Positions 8,375 through 17,217 of a stretch of DNA of 64,000 bases are shown here, one piece after another. Each line of letters starts with the position of its first letter. The first letter of the stretch is position 1. A model generated the notes under the pieces. It saw only the letters and a list, made by a program, of their open reading frames with translations. It was not told where the DNA came from and did not search any database. Source of the stretch: Paenibacillus sacheonensis (GTDB taxonomy: Bacteria; Bacillota; Bacilli; Paenibacillales; Paenibacillaceae). The DNA lies in the NCBI RefSeq assembly GCF_009909195.1, contig NZ_JAAAMU010000008.1:124001-188000 (forward strand), given 5' to 3'. Both the position numbers and the translations under genes were made by a program.

Positions 8375-9151
8375 CTAATTCGTATCCACCTGTACCTGTT
8401 TCTTGTTCGATGGCGTGAACCATCCGACCAGCGCAATCGCGATCAAGACGCCGTAGAAGATTAGGGTCCAGGTCGTGCTGTGCGGGAACTCGTGATCCAG
8501 CGCCGCAATATCTTCATGCGCCAGCGTAATGACGGCAAGCTTCACGCCGACCCATGCGACGATCGCATAAGCCGTGGTCTCGAGCGCCGGCCGCTCCCCA
8601 AGCAGCTTGACGAACCATGTCGCCGCGAATTTGATCAAAACGAGACCCGCGATCCCGCCAAGCAGGACAATCAGGAATTTCCCGCCGTCCATGCCGCCGA
8701 AATCGCGAAGCGGCGAATCCGGGAGGCCCAGTGCCAGCGCGACCGCCGCGAGAATCGAATCGATCGCAAAGGCGAGATCCGCGAGGCCGATTTTGCCTAC
8801 GGTCGGCCAGAATGCTTTGCCCGCGGCATCTTTCTTAACGTCCTCATGAACATCCTCGTTCTTCTTGCCGAAACGCGCTTGGATGATGTGCTTTAACCCC
8901 AGATACAGCAGGTAAGCCGCTCCGATCGCTTGAATTTGCCAGACGTTGGCGATGAAGGAAATGGCAAACAATGCGGCGAAACGGAAAACGAATGCCATCA
9001 GAATCCCATAATTAATGGCTTTCTTCTTCTGATCCTCAGGCAAATGCTTGGCGATGACCGCCAATACGAGCGCATTGTCCGCCGACAGCAAGCCTTCCAG
9101 TCCGATAAGAATCAGTAATGCCCAAGCGTACTCTAACCAAAGTGAATCCAC
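8375..9151 (-). CDS. TerC-family membrane protein (YkoY/YceF-like)
   Basis: The protein has 258 residues and about seven hydrophobic helices. The paired TerC signatures are LEGLLSADNALVLAVIA near residue 20 and LADLAFAIDSILAAVALAL near 125, each with a conserved acidic residue inside a membrane helix. Bacillus relatives YceF and YkoY export manganese and help metallate secreted enzymes. The start is a GTG after GGAGAGG. I looked for a yybP-ykoY manganese riboswitch upstream and did not find its conserved bases. Confidence 0.9.
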   Translation of the reverse strand: MDSLWLEYAWALLILIGLEGLLSADNALVLAVIAKHLPEDQKKKAINYGILMAFVFRFAALFAISFIANVWQIQAIGAAYLLYLGLKHIIQARFGKKNEDVHEDVKKDAAGKAFWPTVGKIGLADLAFAIDSILAAVALALGLPDSPLRDFGGMDGGKFLIVLLGGIAGLVLIKFAATWFVKLLGERPALETTAYAIVAWVGVKLAVITLAHEDIAALDHEFPHSTTWTLIFYGVLIAIALVGWFTPSNKKQVQVDTN

Positions 9152-9329
9152 CAGTACCTCTCCTCGCTATATCGAAATGATAGCTGAACGAATCATCGCT
9201 TATTCACGTATACGGCAAGGCCGGCCATCCGTTTCAGGAGCATGGACCGATCGATCGCAATCATGCGCTTTCCTTCCTTAGCCTGTCCCCGATGAAGAGG
9301 ACCTATCACCCCTTGGCCAACGCAAAAAA

Positions 9330-9375
9330 GAGGGTTACCCCGGCGGTCATATCAACCGTCCATCAGGTAACCCTC
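9330..9375 (-). terminator. Terminator of the DEAD-box helicase gene
   Basis: Perfect 10-bp arms, GAGGGTTACC (9330-9339) and GGTAACCCTC (9366-9375), carry an inner CGGT/ACCG stem. Read on the minus strand the hairpin is followed by TTTTTT. Confidence 0.88.
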
Positions 9376-9415
9376 ACCTATCATGCATGCACTTATTCAA
9401 GCGATCCTGAACTGC

Positions 9416-10819
9416 TTACTTGCCAACGGGCCGTCTTCCCCGGAATCCGCCTTTGCTGCCGCCGGAACCCGTGCCTGCACCGCTGCCGCCTTCTCTTCCA
9501 GAGGCGCCTACGCGTGGAGCGCCTGCGCTTTTGCCGCGCGGAGCACCGCCTCCGTTGCCGCGCGGAGCGCCGCCGCCGTTGCCGCGTGGTGCTCCTCCGC
9601 CGTTGCCGCGCGGCGTACCGTTACCGGACGGCGCTCTGCCGGCCTTGGCCGCCATGGCCGGCACCGGAGCAGGCTCCGTCATGGTCAGCGGATACGGATG
9701 ATCCTGAATGACCGGAATCCGCTGCTTGATCAGCTTCTCGATATCCTTCAGAAACGGAATTTCCTCGTGCTCGCAGAACGAGATCGCGATTCCGCTCAAT
9801 CCGGCGCGTCCCGTGCGGCCGATCCGGTGCACGTACGTCTCCGGAATGTTCGGCAGGTTGATGTTGATGACATGCGACAGCTCATCGATATCGATGCCCC
9901 GTGCGGCGATGTCCGTCGCCACCAGCAGGCGCGTCGAGCCGTTCTTGAAGTTGTTCAGCGCCGTCTGGCGGGCGGTCTGCGACTTGTCGCCATGGATCGC
10001 CTGCGCGGTGATATTCGCCTTCGTCAAACCGCGAACGATCCGGTCCGCACCGCGCTTCGTACGGGTGAAGACGAGCGCGCTGGTGATCGATTTGTCCTGC
10101 ATGATATCGATCAAGAGCGGCAGTTTATTCGTCTTGTCCACGTAGTACAGCGATTGCTGGATGCGCTCCGCCGTCGTAGAGACGGGCGTAATCTCGACTT
10201 TCACCGGATTGGTCAGCAGCGAGTCCACTAGGGACTTGATCTCGTTCGGCAGCGTCGCCGAGAAGAACAGCGTCTGCCGCTTGGCGGGCAGTTTGGCGAT
10301 AATCCGCTTCATGTCGTGAATGAAGCCCATATCGAGCATCCGGTCGGCTTCGTCCAGCACCAGAATCTGCACATGCCGCAGATCGGCGAAACCTTGATTC
10401 ATGAGATCGATCAGCCGGCCCGGCGTTGCGATCAGAATATCCATGCCTTGCGCGAGGTCCTGCTCCTGCGCCCGCTGCGAGACGCCGCCCACGATGACGG
10501 CGCTGCGCAGGTTCAAGAAACGTCCGTAGGCTTTGCAATTATCGGCAATCTGAATCGCCAGCTCTCGCGTAGGCGTCAGAATCAACGAGCGGATAACGCG
10601 CTTGCCGTTCGGGCGGTCCTGCTTCGCGCTCAGCAGCTGGAGGATCGGCAGCAAGAACGCAGCCGTCTTGCCGGTTCCCGTCTGGGCGCAGCCAAATATG
10701 TCGCGGCCTGCCAGTACCGGCGGGATCGCCTGGGTTTGAATCGGCGTCGGCTCCGTATAATTTTCCTTGGTCAACGCTTTAAGAATAGGGGAAATAAGTT
10801 GCAATTGTTCGAATGTCAT
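9416..10819 (-). CDS. DEAD-box ATP-dependent RNA helicase with glycine/arginine-rich tail
   Basis: The protein is 467 residues. The helicase core shows AQTGTGKT (about 45-52), PTRELA, TPGRL, the DEAD box in [14 protein letters not shown] (about 156), SAT in FFSATLP, and [10 protein letters not shown] in domain 2. After about residue 375 the sequence becomes low-complexity, with tandem RGNGGGAP units and a [11 protein letters not shown] end. This is a basic tail like those that bind RNA in RhlE/CshA-type helicases. The role is RNA remodelling in mRNA decay, ribosome assembly or cold growth. The start ATG at 10819 follows GAAGGAGAG; a longer start would be less well supported. Confidence 0.93.
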   Translation of the reverse strand: MTFEQLQLISPILKALTKENYTEPTPIQTQAIPPVLAGRDIFGCAQTGTGKTAAFLLPILQLLSAKQDRPNGKRVIRSLILTPTRELAIQIADNCKAYGRFLNLRSAVIVGGVSQRAQEQDLAQGMDILIATPGRLIDLMNQGFADLRHVQILVLDEADRMLDMGFIHDMKRIIAKLPAKRQTLFFSATLPNEIKSLVDSLLTNPVKVEITPVSTTAERIQQSLYYVDKTNKLPLLIDIMQDKSITSALVFTRTKRGADRIVRGLTKANITAQAIHGDKSQTARQTALNNFKNGSTRLLVATDIAARGIDIDELSHVININLPNIPETYVHRIGRTGRAGLSGIAISFCEHEEIPFLKDIEKLIKQRIPVIQDHPYPLTMTEPAPVPAMAAKAGRAPSGNGTPRGNGGGAPRGNGGGAPRGNGGGAPRGKSAGAPRVGASGREGGSGAGTGSGGSKGGFRGRRPVGK

Positions 10820-10986
10820 AAGCTCTCCTTCGTTCAGCCGCCGTCCATGCGGGGGCTTCCTACTAGCATTATACACTAGATGAGGCGCGGAGCCTGCCTT
10901 AACAATTATCCATCCGTCATCGAGCAGCCGAATTGAAGGTCGTTTTCAGCTCATGAACGTCGTCTATCTGATTGTAATCCGCCGAT

Positions 10987-12558
10987 CTATACCGATTCGA
11001 ATCTGTGAATCAACGCTAACGCTTCTTCGTTATCCGGCTCCAGCTTGATTAATTCTCTCGTGTACTGCAGCCCCTCATCCTCCAAGCCCATCTCGAAGCA
11101 GCAGATCGCAAGACAATAATAGACGGTGGATACGATCTCTTCCCGGTCTTTGCGTACGGAGATTTCGAGGAACCGCTTGGAATCCGCATACATGTCCATC
11201 TCAAACAGCAATAAGCCTGCTTCCAGCGCCAAGTCGTACCGCTGCTCCATCTCGTAGTACGAGGACCACATGATTTCTATGCCCCTCGACAGGTCCTGCA
11301 GTTCTTGGTCCGCAGCCTCAGCCAGCAGGCTCGAGATCTGCTCCGTGCTCTGCATGAAGAACTCCGCGTCATAGCCGCCCAACCGCCAGAAGCTTACCAG
11401 CTGCTGCAGCTCCATACCCGCTATGTTGGGGTCGATCCATTCCTTCAAGCTGAAAAATTCGTCCGGTCCGAACCGTTCGATCACCCGGCGATAGGCCAGC
11501 CTGGTTTGGACGCAGCTCATGGGCTGGTCCACTTGGATGATGCAGCCCACATTTATATTGCGATAATGATGCGGAGGGAATAACGCGAGCGCGCCGTCCC
11601 GCTTCATAACCTGCTCGATGGCATGGTAATTGGCCGTTAACGAGAAGGCGCTTCCGTGCAGCGTCAGCTCCGGCGGTTCCATGAAGGCCCAGTCTTCCAG
11701 CAAATGATCCCCTTTGTCCGCGGTAATAAGCAGCATGCCTGCCTGGGACAGCCGGTTCAAGCGCGCCAAACAATTCAATCCGGCGACCGGGAATAAGATA
11801 TGTGAATCTTCCAATTGCTCCCGATAGAGAGCGATGATATCCCGGTATGGATACGATTCCTGCTCATATTCCGGCGCATGCCGATGCGTATATTGAAACG
11901 AGAGTCGATCGAGCAATTCGGCCGTCTGAAGGGAATCGCTGCCTTCCGGATACTCGATGAGCACGTCGGCCTCATAGATCCGGCCTTCCTTCACGTACAG
12001 CAGCTCCTGCGGGATGCTATCGAAGAAATAGTTGGCCACGATGATCAGCGGCTGCTTCAAATCCCCTCCGCGAATGGTTTCGCCGGACACGATCAGGTTC
12101 AGCTCCGTGTCTTGAACGGCATCGAATCCCGCGAAATCGAGCATGCCTCGGGCAATAAAAGTTTGCAGCGCGGGATGCTCTCTCCATGCCAATACGTTGC
12201 TCATCGCCAAATCCGTCATGATATATCGAAACGAAGGCAGCGCGATCCCCGCGTAGTCGATCAATTGGCTTAGCTCGTGAAGGACGTGAAAAGCGAACCG
12301 GCCCGCTCCCGCGCCAAGCTCCACGATTTGAACCGGCTCCCACGCCGACGCCGAGCGCTCTTCCTTGCCGGCCCGATCTTGAAGAAACCCGAATATCATC
12401 TCTGCATAGGCACCGGCAATCACAGGATTGGAGGTCGCATATTGAGGAATCTTGTCATTGTTCCACGCGTTTAAGCCTACTTCTTCGTAATACGCCCGCT
12501 GCATCTGCCAGATCGGCGCTTCGCTGAAGCGGTAACGCTGTTTATGCTCAACTGTCAT
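10987..12558 (-). CDS. SAM-dependent methyltransferase-like protein with C-terminal TPR
   Basis: The 523-residue protein has a class I SAM-binding motif (VQIVELGAGAGRFAFHVL, near residue 75). A later IIVANYFFDSIPQELLYV block recalls the MidA/NDUFAF7-type methyltransferases. Roughly the last 120 residues are helical TPR repeats (YYEMEQRYDLALEAGLLLFE, YYCLAICCFEMGLEDEGLQY). A TPR tail suggests a protein substrate or partner. It is a single-gene unit and no neighbour hints at the target, so the methylated molecule is unknown. Confidence 0.75.
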   Translation of the reverse strand: MTVEHKQRYRFSEAPIWQMQRAYYEEVGLNAWNNDKIPQYATSNPVIAGAYAEMIFGFLQDRAGKEERSASAWEPVQIVELGAGAGRFAFHVLHELSQLIDYAGIALPSFRYIMTDLAMSNVLAWREHPALQTFIARGMLDFAGFDAVQDTELNLIVSGETIRGGDLKQPLIIVANYFFDSIPQELLYVKEGRIYEADVLIEYPEGSDSLQTAELLDRLSFQYTHRHAPEYEQESYPYRDIIALYREQLEDSHILFPVAGLNCLARLNRLSQAGMLLITADKGDHLLEDWAFMEPPELTLHGSAFSLTANYHAIEQVMKRDGALALFPPHHYRNINVGCIIQVDQPMSCVQTRLAYRRVIERFGPDEFFSLKEWIDPNIAGMELQQLVSFWRLGGYDAEFFMQSTEQISSLLAEAADQELQDLSRGIEIMWSSYYEMEQRYDLALEAGLLLFEMDMYADSKRFLEISVRKDREEIVSTVYYCLAICCFEMGLEDEGLQYTRELIKLEPDNEEALALIHRFESV

Positions 12559-12738
12559 GTAACCTATCCTATCCTGTCCTTGGAGGTAATCGTTCCCTAC
12601 CCTTATTTTATCTCACCTAGATCCATAATAACCTTTACGCCGCGCAATGCCACCTCCTTTGTTGGAAACGCGGGGATAACGACAAGAAACTGCTAGGAAA
12701 ACGATATAAAAACGCAATGAATACGCAAAGAAGACGCA

Positions 12739-12773
12739 AAGAAGAACCCCTGCATGCGCTAAGGGTTCTTCTT
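12739..12773. terminator. Intrinsic terminator after the sigma/membrane-protein operon
   Basis: The 11-bp stem AAGAAGAACCC (12739-12749) pairs with GGGTTCTTCTT (12763-12773). It lies about 65 bases beyond the stop of the minus-strand operon and could work in both directions. Confidence 0.75.
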
Positions 12774-12839
12774 CCGTACTCCACTCGTATTCTGCCGCCG
12801 GCCGATGGCTCGCATGATGCAGCAGCAGCCGTGCGTCGA

Positions 12840-13691
12840 TTACTTTTGCGCTGCAAAGTTGTTGTAGATGCGAGTTGCGTTCACTTTGCCCGAGCTTACG
12901 TCTTCCGTCGTAAAGCCGGATACGAAGTTGCCGACTTTGTATTCCTTCTGCAGCAGCTCTTCGGACGGTGCGGCAGCCGTTGGGCCATCGATGCCCAGCT
13001 GCGTGTCCGGCGTTACCGTAACCCACAGATCGCCGACCTTGAAGCTCTTGCCGTCCGCGCTTACTTCCGTGATTTGGCCGTCGATGTTAGCTGCGGCTTT
13101 GCCCTTGATCGCCGTGTTCGAAGCCGCGTCCTTCTGCGGCGCGATGTTGTTATAGATGACGTCCGCAGTCACTTTGCCGGTGCTGACGTCTTGGGAAGTG
13201 AAACCCGATACCGTGTTGCCGACTTTGAACTCTTTGCCGAGCAATTCTTCCGTCGGCTTCGCTGCCGTAGGTTCTTTGCTGCCCATCGCGGTTTGATCCG
13301 TTACGGTTACCCACAGATCGCCGACCTTGAAGCTCTTGCCGTCCGCGCTCACTTCGGAGATCACGCCATCGATATTGACGGCCACTTTACCCATGATCGG
13401 CGGCTTCGTTCCGACATTGGTCGTTGGAGGCGCCGTAGGCGTCGCCGAGTGCGGCAGCATCGAGAATACCCCGACCGATAGCACTGCAGCTGCTGCAATT
13501 CCGACTGTCCAACCCGTTAGCTTTCTTTTCATAACGTTTTCCATTTTCACTCTCTCCTTTTGATTGCTTGTAGTTGTATGGGTTTGTGCGGTTTTGTCCA
13601 TCTCCGACATCAACTTCTCGTAAGTCGCTTCGTTGAAATCTTCGCTTGTTTTCAAGCGGTCCATAGCGGATTTATATACAGACTTCTTCAT
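12840..13691 (-). CDS. Membrane-anchored protein with two tandem extracellular domains, probable anti-sigma factor
   Basis: The 283-residue protein has about 55 cytoplasmic residues, one membrane helix (LTGWTVGIAAAAVLSVGVFS), then two copies of a roughly 80-residue module. Each copy contains VSADGKSFKVGDLWVTVT and ends in a VIYNNIA or RIYNNFA block. The modules resemble DUF5666-type beta domains. The ATG at 13691 lies inside the end of the sigma-factor gene, an overlap of 20 bases with a GGAGGCC site, implying translational coupling. Anti-sigma function is inferred from this arrangement; the short cytoplasmic segment would have to hold the sigma factor. No zinc-binding HxxxCxxC motif is present. 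Confidence 0.7.
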   Translation of the reverse strand: MKKSVYKSAMDRLKTSEDFNEATYEKLMSEMDKTAQTHTTTSNQKERVKMENVMKRKLTGWTVGIAAAAVLSVGVFSMLPHSATPTAPPTTNVGTKPPIMGKVAVNIDGVISEVSADGKSFKVGDLWVTVTDQTAMGSKEPTAAKPTEELLGKEFKVGNTVSGFTSQDVSTGKVTADVIYNNIAPQKDAASNTAIKGKAAANIDGQITEVSADGKSFKVGDLWVTVTPDTQLGIDGPTAAAPSEELLQKEYKVGNFVSGFTTEDVSSGKVNATRIYNNFAAQK

Positions 13692-14169
13692 CCCCCTGGC
13701 CTCCAATCTGTTCTTTCAGGAGAAACCGTCCCCTGGCCAGCCATGTTCCGACCGTAGCGGGCTTGGCCTGAAGGATCTCCGCGATCTCCTGGATCGAATA
13801 ACCTTCGTAGTAGTGCAGATGAATCGGAATTCGATATTTCTTGTCCAGAGCAAGCACGGCCTGCAGAACCTCGCTTTCTTCTCTGGGGAGGTAGCTCAGG
13901 TCCTCGGGAACAGGATTCCTGCTTTTGAACCAACCGGTTTTCAGCATGTTTTTGCTTTTATTGATCGTCGTGCGAATCAGCCACGCTTTTTCATGCTCGC
14001 TATTTTCGAATACAGGACGTTTCTGCAAATAGGCGAGAAAGACTTCCTGCGTCACTTCTTCCGCATCCGCCGTGTTTTTCAAATAGGCAAAGGCAATTTT
14101 GATCATGCTTTGAGAGTATAGCTCCAAGGCCTTTCGTACAGATTCATTGAGCTCATATGAATTGTACAC
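13672..14169 (-). CDS. ECF-type RNA polymerase sigma factor
   Basis: The 165-residue protein contains region 2 (YSQSMIKIAFAYLKNTADAE then EVTQEVFLAYLQKRP) and region 4 with a helix-turn-helix (YSIQEIAEILQAKPATVGTW then LARGRFLLKEQI). It resembles Bacillus SigV/SigX-class factors. The start is the GTG at 14169, seven bases after AAAGGAGG. Its downstream partner overlaps it and probably acts as the membrane-bound control protein, so the pair would respond to an envelope signal. I could not pick out a convincing autoregulated ECF promoter. Confidence 0.9.
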   Translation of the reverse strand: MYNSYELNESVRKALELYSQSMIKIAFAYLKNTADAEEVTQEVFLAYLQKRPVFENSEHEKAWLIRTTINKSKNMLKTGWFKSRNPVPEDLSYLPREESEVLQAVLALDKKYRIPIHLHYYEGYSIQEIAEILQAKPATVGTWLARGRFLLKEQIGGQGDEEVCI

Positions 14170-14329
14170 CTCAGCACCTCCTTTCACTTGTAATACAATC
14201 GAGCGCCCCGATATTTTTCATTGCGGTCTATTTTTTTTCAAATTAATTCTGTACTGGGCTCTAACAGCGATATAACTAGTGTGCCACGCGGCGGATGAAG
14301 TCATGTCCGAGAACGGTTCACGCCAAAAA

Positions 14330-14351
14330 GGCCACCCTTCGACGGGTGGCC
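14330..14351 (-). terminator. Terminator of the glycosyltransferase gene
   Basis: The stem GGCCACCC/GGGTGGCC has a 6-base loop. Read on the minus strand it is followed by TTTTTGG. It lies just after the glycosyltransferase stop at 14367. Confidence 0.85.
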
Positions 14352-14366
14352 TCTACCTGATTTGCT

Positions 14367-15569
14367 TTAGCTAGACTGGTGATTTCGAAATGCCGCGATT
14401 TCATCAACCGCTTGGCGGTACCCGCCTGTTTGGCGAAGGACCTCCCCCATAGCGGCGGCCGCCTCCTTGAACGAAGAGCGGCTTAACACGCGATCGGCTG
14501 CCTCCCGCAGTTGATCGGCAGTCAGGCTTTGGATAGCCAATTGCATGCCCGCTCCGATCCGTGCAACCTGCCCGGCAATGATCGGCTGATCGGCGCCGAT
14601 CGGGAGGACGATGAGCGGAACCCCATAATAGAGGCCTTCATGGGTGCTGTTCATGCCCCCGTGGGTGATGAATAACCTCGAATGACGCAAAATATCGGTC
14701 TGCGGTACGTAATGGTCGACGATGAAGTTGCTCGGAATGTCCCCCAAATCAGATAGCGCCGTTCGATTGCCGACTGCCATCACGACCGTATGCGCCGTGT
14801 TTCCGAATGCCTCCATACAAAGCTTGTAGAAATCAACGGCTTGGTTGAAGACCGTTCCCAACGAGATGTATAGGGTGGATTTCCCTTCAATCGCGGAGAA
14901 GTCGAAGCTGCCCTGCGATGCGCGCGCCGAGATGGAGGGGCCGACGAATTTATACGTGCGGTCGAACGCCTCGCCGTCAGGCTGAAACTCGCGCGTGGTA
15001 TAGACGATCGTAAGCGGCGCGGGATTGCAAAACGCCTCGTAGGGGGAGAGGATTTCTACGCCGTAGGTTTCCTTGATCTTGGCCGTCAGGCTTTCGAAGC
15101 GATCGGTGATCGGTTCGACGATCTCCGCCGGGACGTTCGCATAGAACTGCTCCAGCTGGTCGTCGAAGGACGCTTGCGTCTGCGCAAACGAGGTGCAGGA
15201 ACTGACGGCGGGAAGCTTGAGAATCTGAGCCAGCAGCCGTCCGCAGCCGAACATGGAATCATGGATGATGTAATCGAATCGCTCGCCTTGGATCTGTTCA
15301 AGGACGCTGGGCAGGACGACCTCCGCCGTCAGCAGCAGCCCGATCGCTCTCTCGAGCACGTACGTTCGTCCGCCCGAGATAAAGGCTTCGATAAAGCGCC
15401 GGCCTTCGATGGTCCGTACGGAGGCTCCCGCCTTCTCCATACGCTCCCGATACGCTTCGACGCAGACGTACACGACCTCGTCGCCGCGCGACACAAGCTC
15501 CTGCACGACGCCGACCGTGGGATTGATATGTCCTTCGGAACCGCCATTAATGAATAACACGCGCGCCAT
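14367..15569 (-). CDS. GT1-family (macrolide-type) glycosyltransferase
   Basis: The protein is 400 residues. It shows an N-terminal acceptor domain start (ARVLFINGGSEGHINPTVGV) and a C-terminal nucleotide-sugar domain with LYISLGTVFN, HYVPQTDILRHSRLFITHGG and MNSTHEGLYYGVPLIVLP. This is the MGT/YjiC pattern of enzymes that glucosylate macrolides, flavonoids and other hydrophobic small molecules with UDP-glucose. The start is the ATG at 15569 after AAGGAGTG. A VOC protein lies upstream in the same orientation about 85 bases away. Drug inactivation or natural-product tailoring are both possible. Confidence 0.88.
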   Translation of the reverse strand: MARVLFINGGSEGHINPTVGVVQELVSRGDEVVYVCVEAYRERMEKAGASVRTIEGRRFIEAFISGGRTYVLERAIGLLLTAEVVLPSVLEQIQGERFDYIIHDSMFGCGRLLAQILKLPAVSSCTSFAQTQASFDDQLEQFYANVPAEIVEPITDRFESLTAKIKETYGVEILSPYEAFCNPAPLTIVYTTREFQPDGEAFDRTYKFVGPSISARASQGSFDFSAIEGKSTLYISLGTVFNQAVDFYKLCMEAFGNTAHTVVMAVGNRTALSDLGDIPSNFIVDHYVPQTDILRHSRLFITHGGMNSTHEGLYYGVPLIVLPIGADQPIIAGQVARIGAGMQLAIQSLTADQLREAADRVLSRSSFKEAAAAMGEVLRQTGGYRQAVDEIAAFRNHQSS

Positions 15570-15654
15570 GTCCGTCACTCCTTAGATTTACAGAAAGGCC
15601 ATCTGGGACGGGATGGCCCGCTCTTGATTTATCGCAAGCGAATGCGTCTTCGGC

Positions 15655-16011
15655 TCAACCTTCCAGGTCGAAGGCCGTAGGATGGAGCGGCTGATAGAGC
15701 GGCAGATCGGCCCCGCTCGGCAGTTTGATGGAGGCGAGCAGTCCCCAGCGCTGGTCGCTGACCGGCTGCGAGATCGTAACGCCCTTGGCGGTTAATTCCT
15801 TTAAAGTCGCCTCGATATCATCGCACATAAAGTAGAACTCGTGCTTGCTCGGCCCCTCCGTAGGGTGCACGGCAATCTCGGCAGGAGGCAATTTATAGAT
15901 CAGCCAGCCGCCTCCGGCGTCAACGCCTGCCAATCCGAGTACCTCTTGGATGAACGTCCGGTCCGCCTCCGCGTCGGTACTGTAAAGAATGATATGTGCG
16001 GCGTTGATCAT
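15655..16011 (-). CDS. VOC-family (glyoxalase/bleomycin resistance-like) protein
   Basis: The 118-residue protein has the VOC half-barrel pattern: AAHIILYSTDAEADRTFIQE at the start, EFYFMCDDIEATLKEL in the middle and a SIKLPSGADLPLYQP strand at the end. A His near the N-terminus and Glu in EFYF are candidate metal ligands. Members sequester or convert small molecules. It may share a transcript with the glycosyltransferase downstream. The substrate is unknown. Confidence 0.85.
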   Translation of the reverse strand: MINAAHIILYSTDAEADRTFIQEVLGLAGVDAGGGWLIYKLPPAEIAVHPTEGPSKHEFYFMCDDIEATLKELTAKGVTISQPVSDQRWGLLASIKLPSGADLPLYQPLHPTAFDLEG

Positions 16012-16182
16012 GCGCTCTCCGTCACTTCCCTTTTCATCGATTGGTTTCTATCCGTTATGCTGCAGTCTACTCCCCTTAGGATAACCACTCTTCTTCAAAC
16101 TTGAAAGCACCCGCGAAGAAAAAGACGCAGCCTCCCCAAAACCTTGAGGAACCGCGCCTGGTGAGTGACCCATTAATTCGTG

Positions 16183-17154
16183 CTAGGTATTTGCTCTCCT
16201 CATTTGCAATGCTTGTATCGTTGAGGCGATTCCTTCCTGGAACGGCGTTGCCACGACCGGACCAACATGAAGCTCGTACTTTTGGCGGCTTAGCGTCAGC
16301 GGTTCTTCGGTCAAATATAGCATTTCCACGACTTCCTTCATGACGGGCAGGCAGATTCCGAGCAAGGATAAGCCCAGCTTCTTCAACGCAATGACCGGTT
16401 TAAAGCTGCCGCTCGACGCTTGCGCGAGCTTAACGATATCTCTTCCGGCAATCATCCCGGCCCCCGGGATATTCCAATTCTGCTCGTAGGCGAAATCCCT
16501 GCCGGCCAGCTCGACGATCATGGCAGCCGCATCCGGCAAATAGATGAATTCGCGGGGAGTATGCATGTTGCCAATGTAGAACGCCATCTTTCCGGCAGCG
16601 ATGGCTTCCAACGTGGAGCCCAGATAGGAGGCCTCATTGGCCGTTGGTCCGTAATAATCGGGCAGCCGGGCAATGAGTACCTTCGCCTTCTTCCACCGTT
16701 TGCTGAACAACATCCGTTCATAGTCCAAGCGTACTTTGCCCTTGCGAGTATGGGGCTGCTTGGGGTGCTCCTCGGTCACCAGTTCTGCCTGTCTCCGGCC
16801 GTAAGGGTAAATGCCGTCGATCGCGACGACTCGGACGGCCAAACGCTCGGCTGCCTCCATCACCGACTCGCCCAGCGGAATCAGCTTGCTCGCCATCTCG
16901 TGGTAGGGAACGTTCGCGCAATGGAACCATACGTCAGCTCCGTTTGCTTGAGAAGCAATATCGTCGGGGCGCGCAGCATCCCCTACGCCAAGCGCCAGAT
17001 TCGGGGGACTGCCCAGCCGCTCGGCAAGCTGCACGAGTTTCTGGCGCGAGCGCCCAAATGCAATCGTGTCGATCCCTCGTCTCACTAGTTCTTCCGTAAT
17101 TGCCATTCCCGTCCCGCCGGTCGCTCCAATTACCATTGCTTTCATCTGCGTCAT
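16183..17154 (-). CDS. NAD(P)-dependent epimerase/reductase (extended SDR type)
   Basis: The 323-residue protein begins with the Rossmann motif MVIGATGGTGMAITEELVRR, followed by GRSRQKLV, which is suited to NADP. DYYGPTA and EFIYLPDAAAMIVEL are typical of atypical or extended SDRs. A YxxxK active site is not clear, so it may be a reductase-like or NmrA-like member. The start ATG at 17154 follows AAGGAG. It lies 63 bases downstream of the copper-oxidase gene in the same direction and probably shares its transcript. Confidence 0.82.
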   Translation of the reverse strand: MTQMKAMVIGATGGTGMAITEELVRRGIDTIAFGRSRQKLVQLAERLGSPPNLALGVGDAARPDDIASQANGADVWFHCANVPYHEMASKLIPLGESVMEAAERLAVRVVAIDGIYPYGRRQAELVTEEHPKQPHTRKGKVRLDYERMLFSKRWKKAKVLIARLPDYYGPTANEASYLGSTLEAIAAGKMAFYIGNMHTPREFIYLPDAAAMIVELAGRDFAYEQNWNIPGAGMIAGRDIVKLAQASSGSFKPVIALKKLGLSLLGICLPVMKEVVEMLYLTEEPLTLSRQKYELHVGPVVATPFQEGIASTIQALQMRRANT

Positions 17155-17217
17155 ATCATCACGTCTCCTTTTAATTATGCGCTCGAGTCTGTTACTCACC
17201 TTTTGGAGTGCTCTATT

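Noticed and set aside
9152-9300. yybP-ykoY manganese riboswitch upstream of the TerC-family gene
   Set aside because: I read the leader on the minus strand for the conserved loop sequences and the paired stems and found neither; only a normal ribosome binding site is evident.
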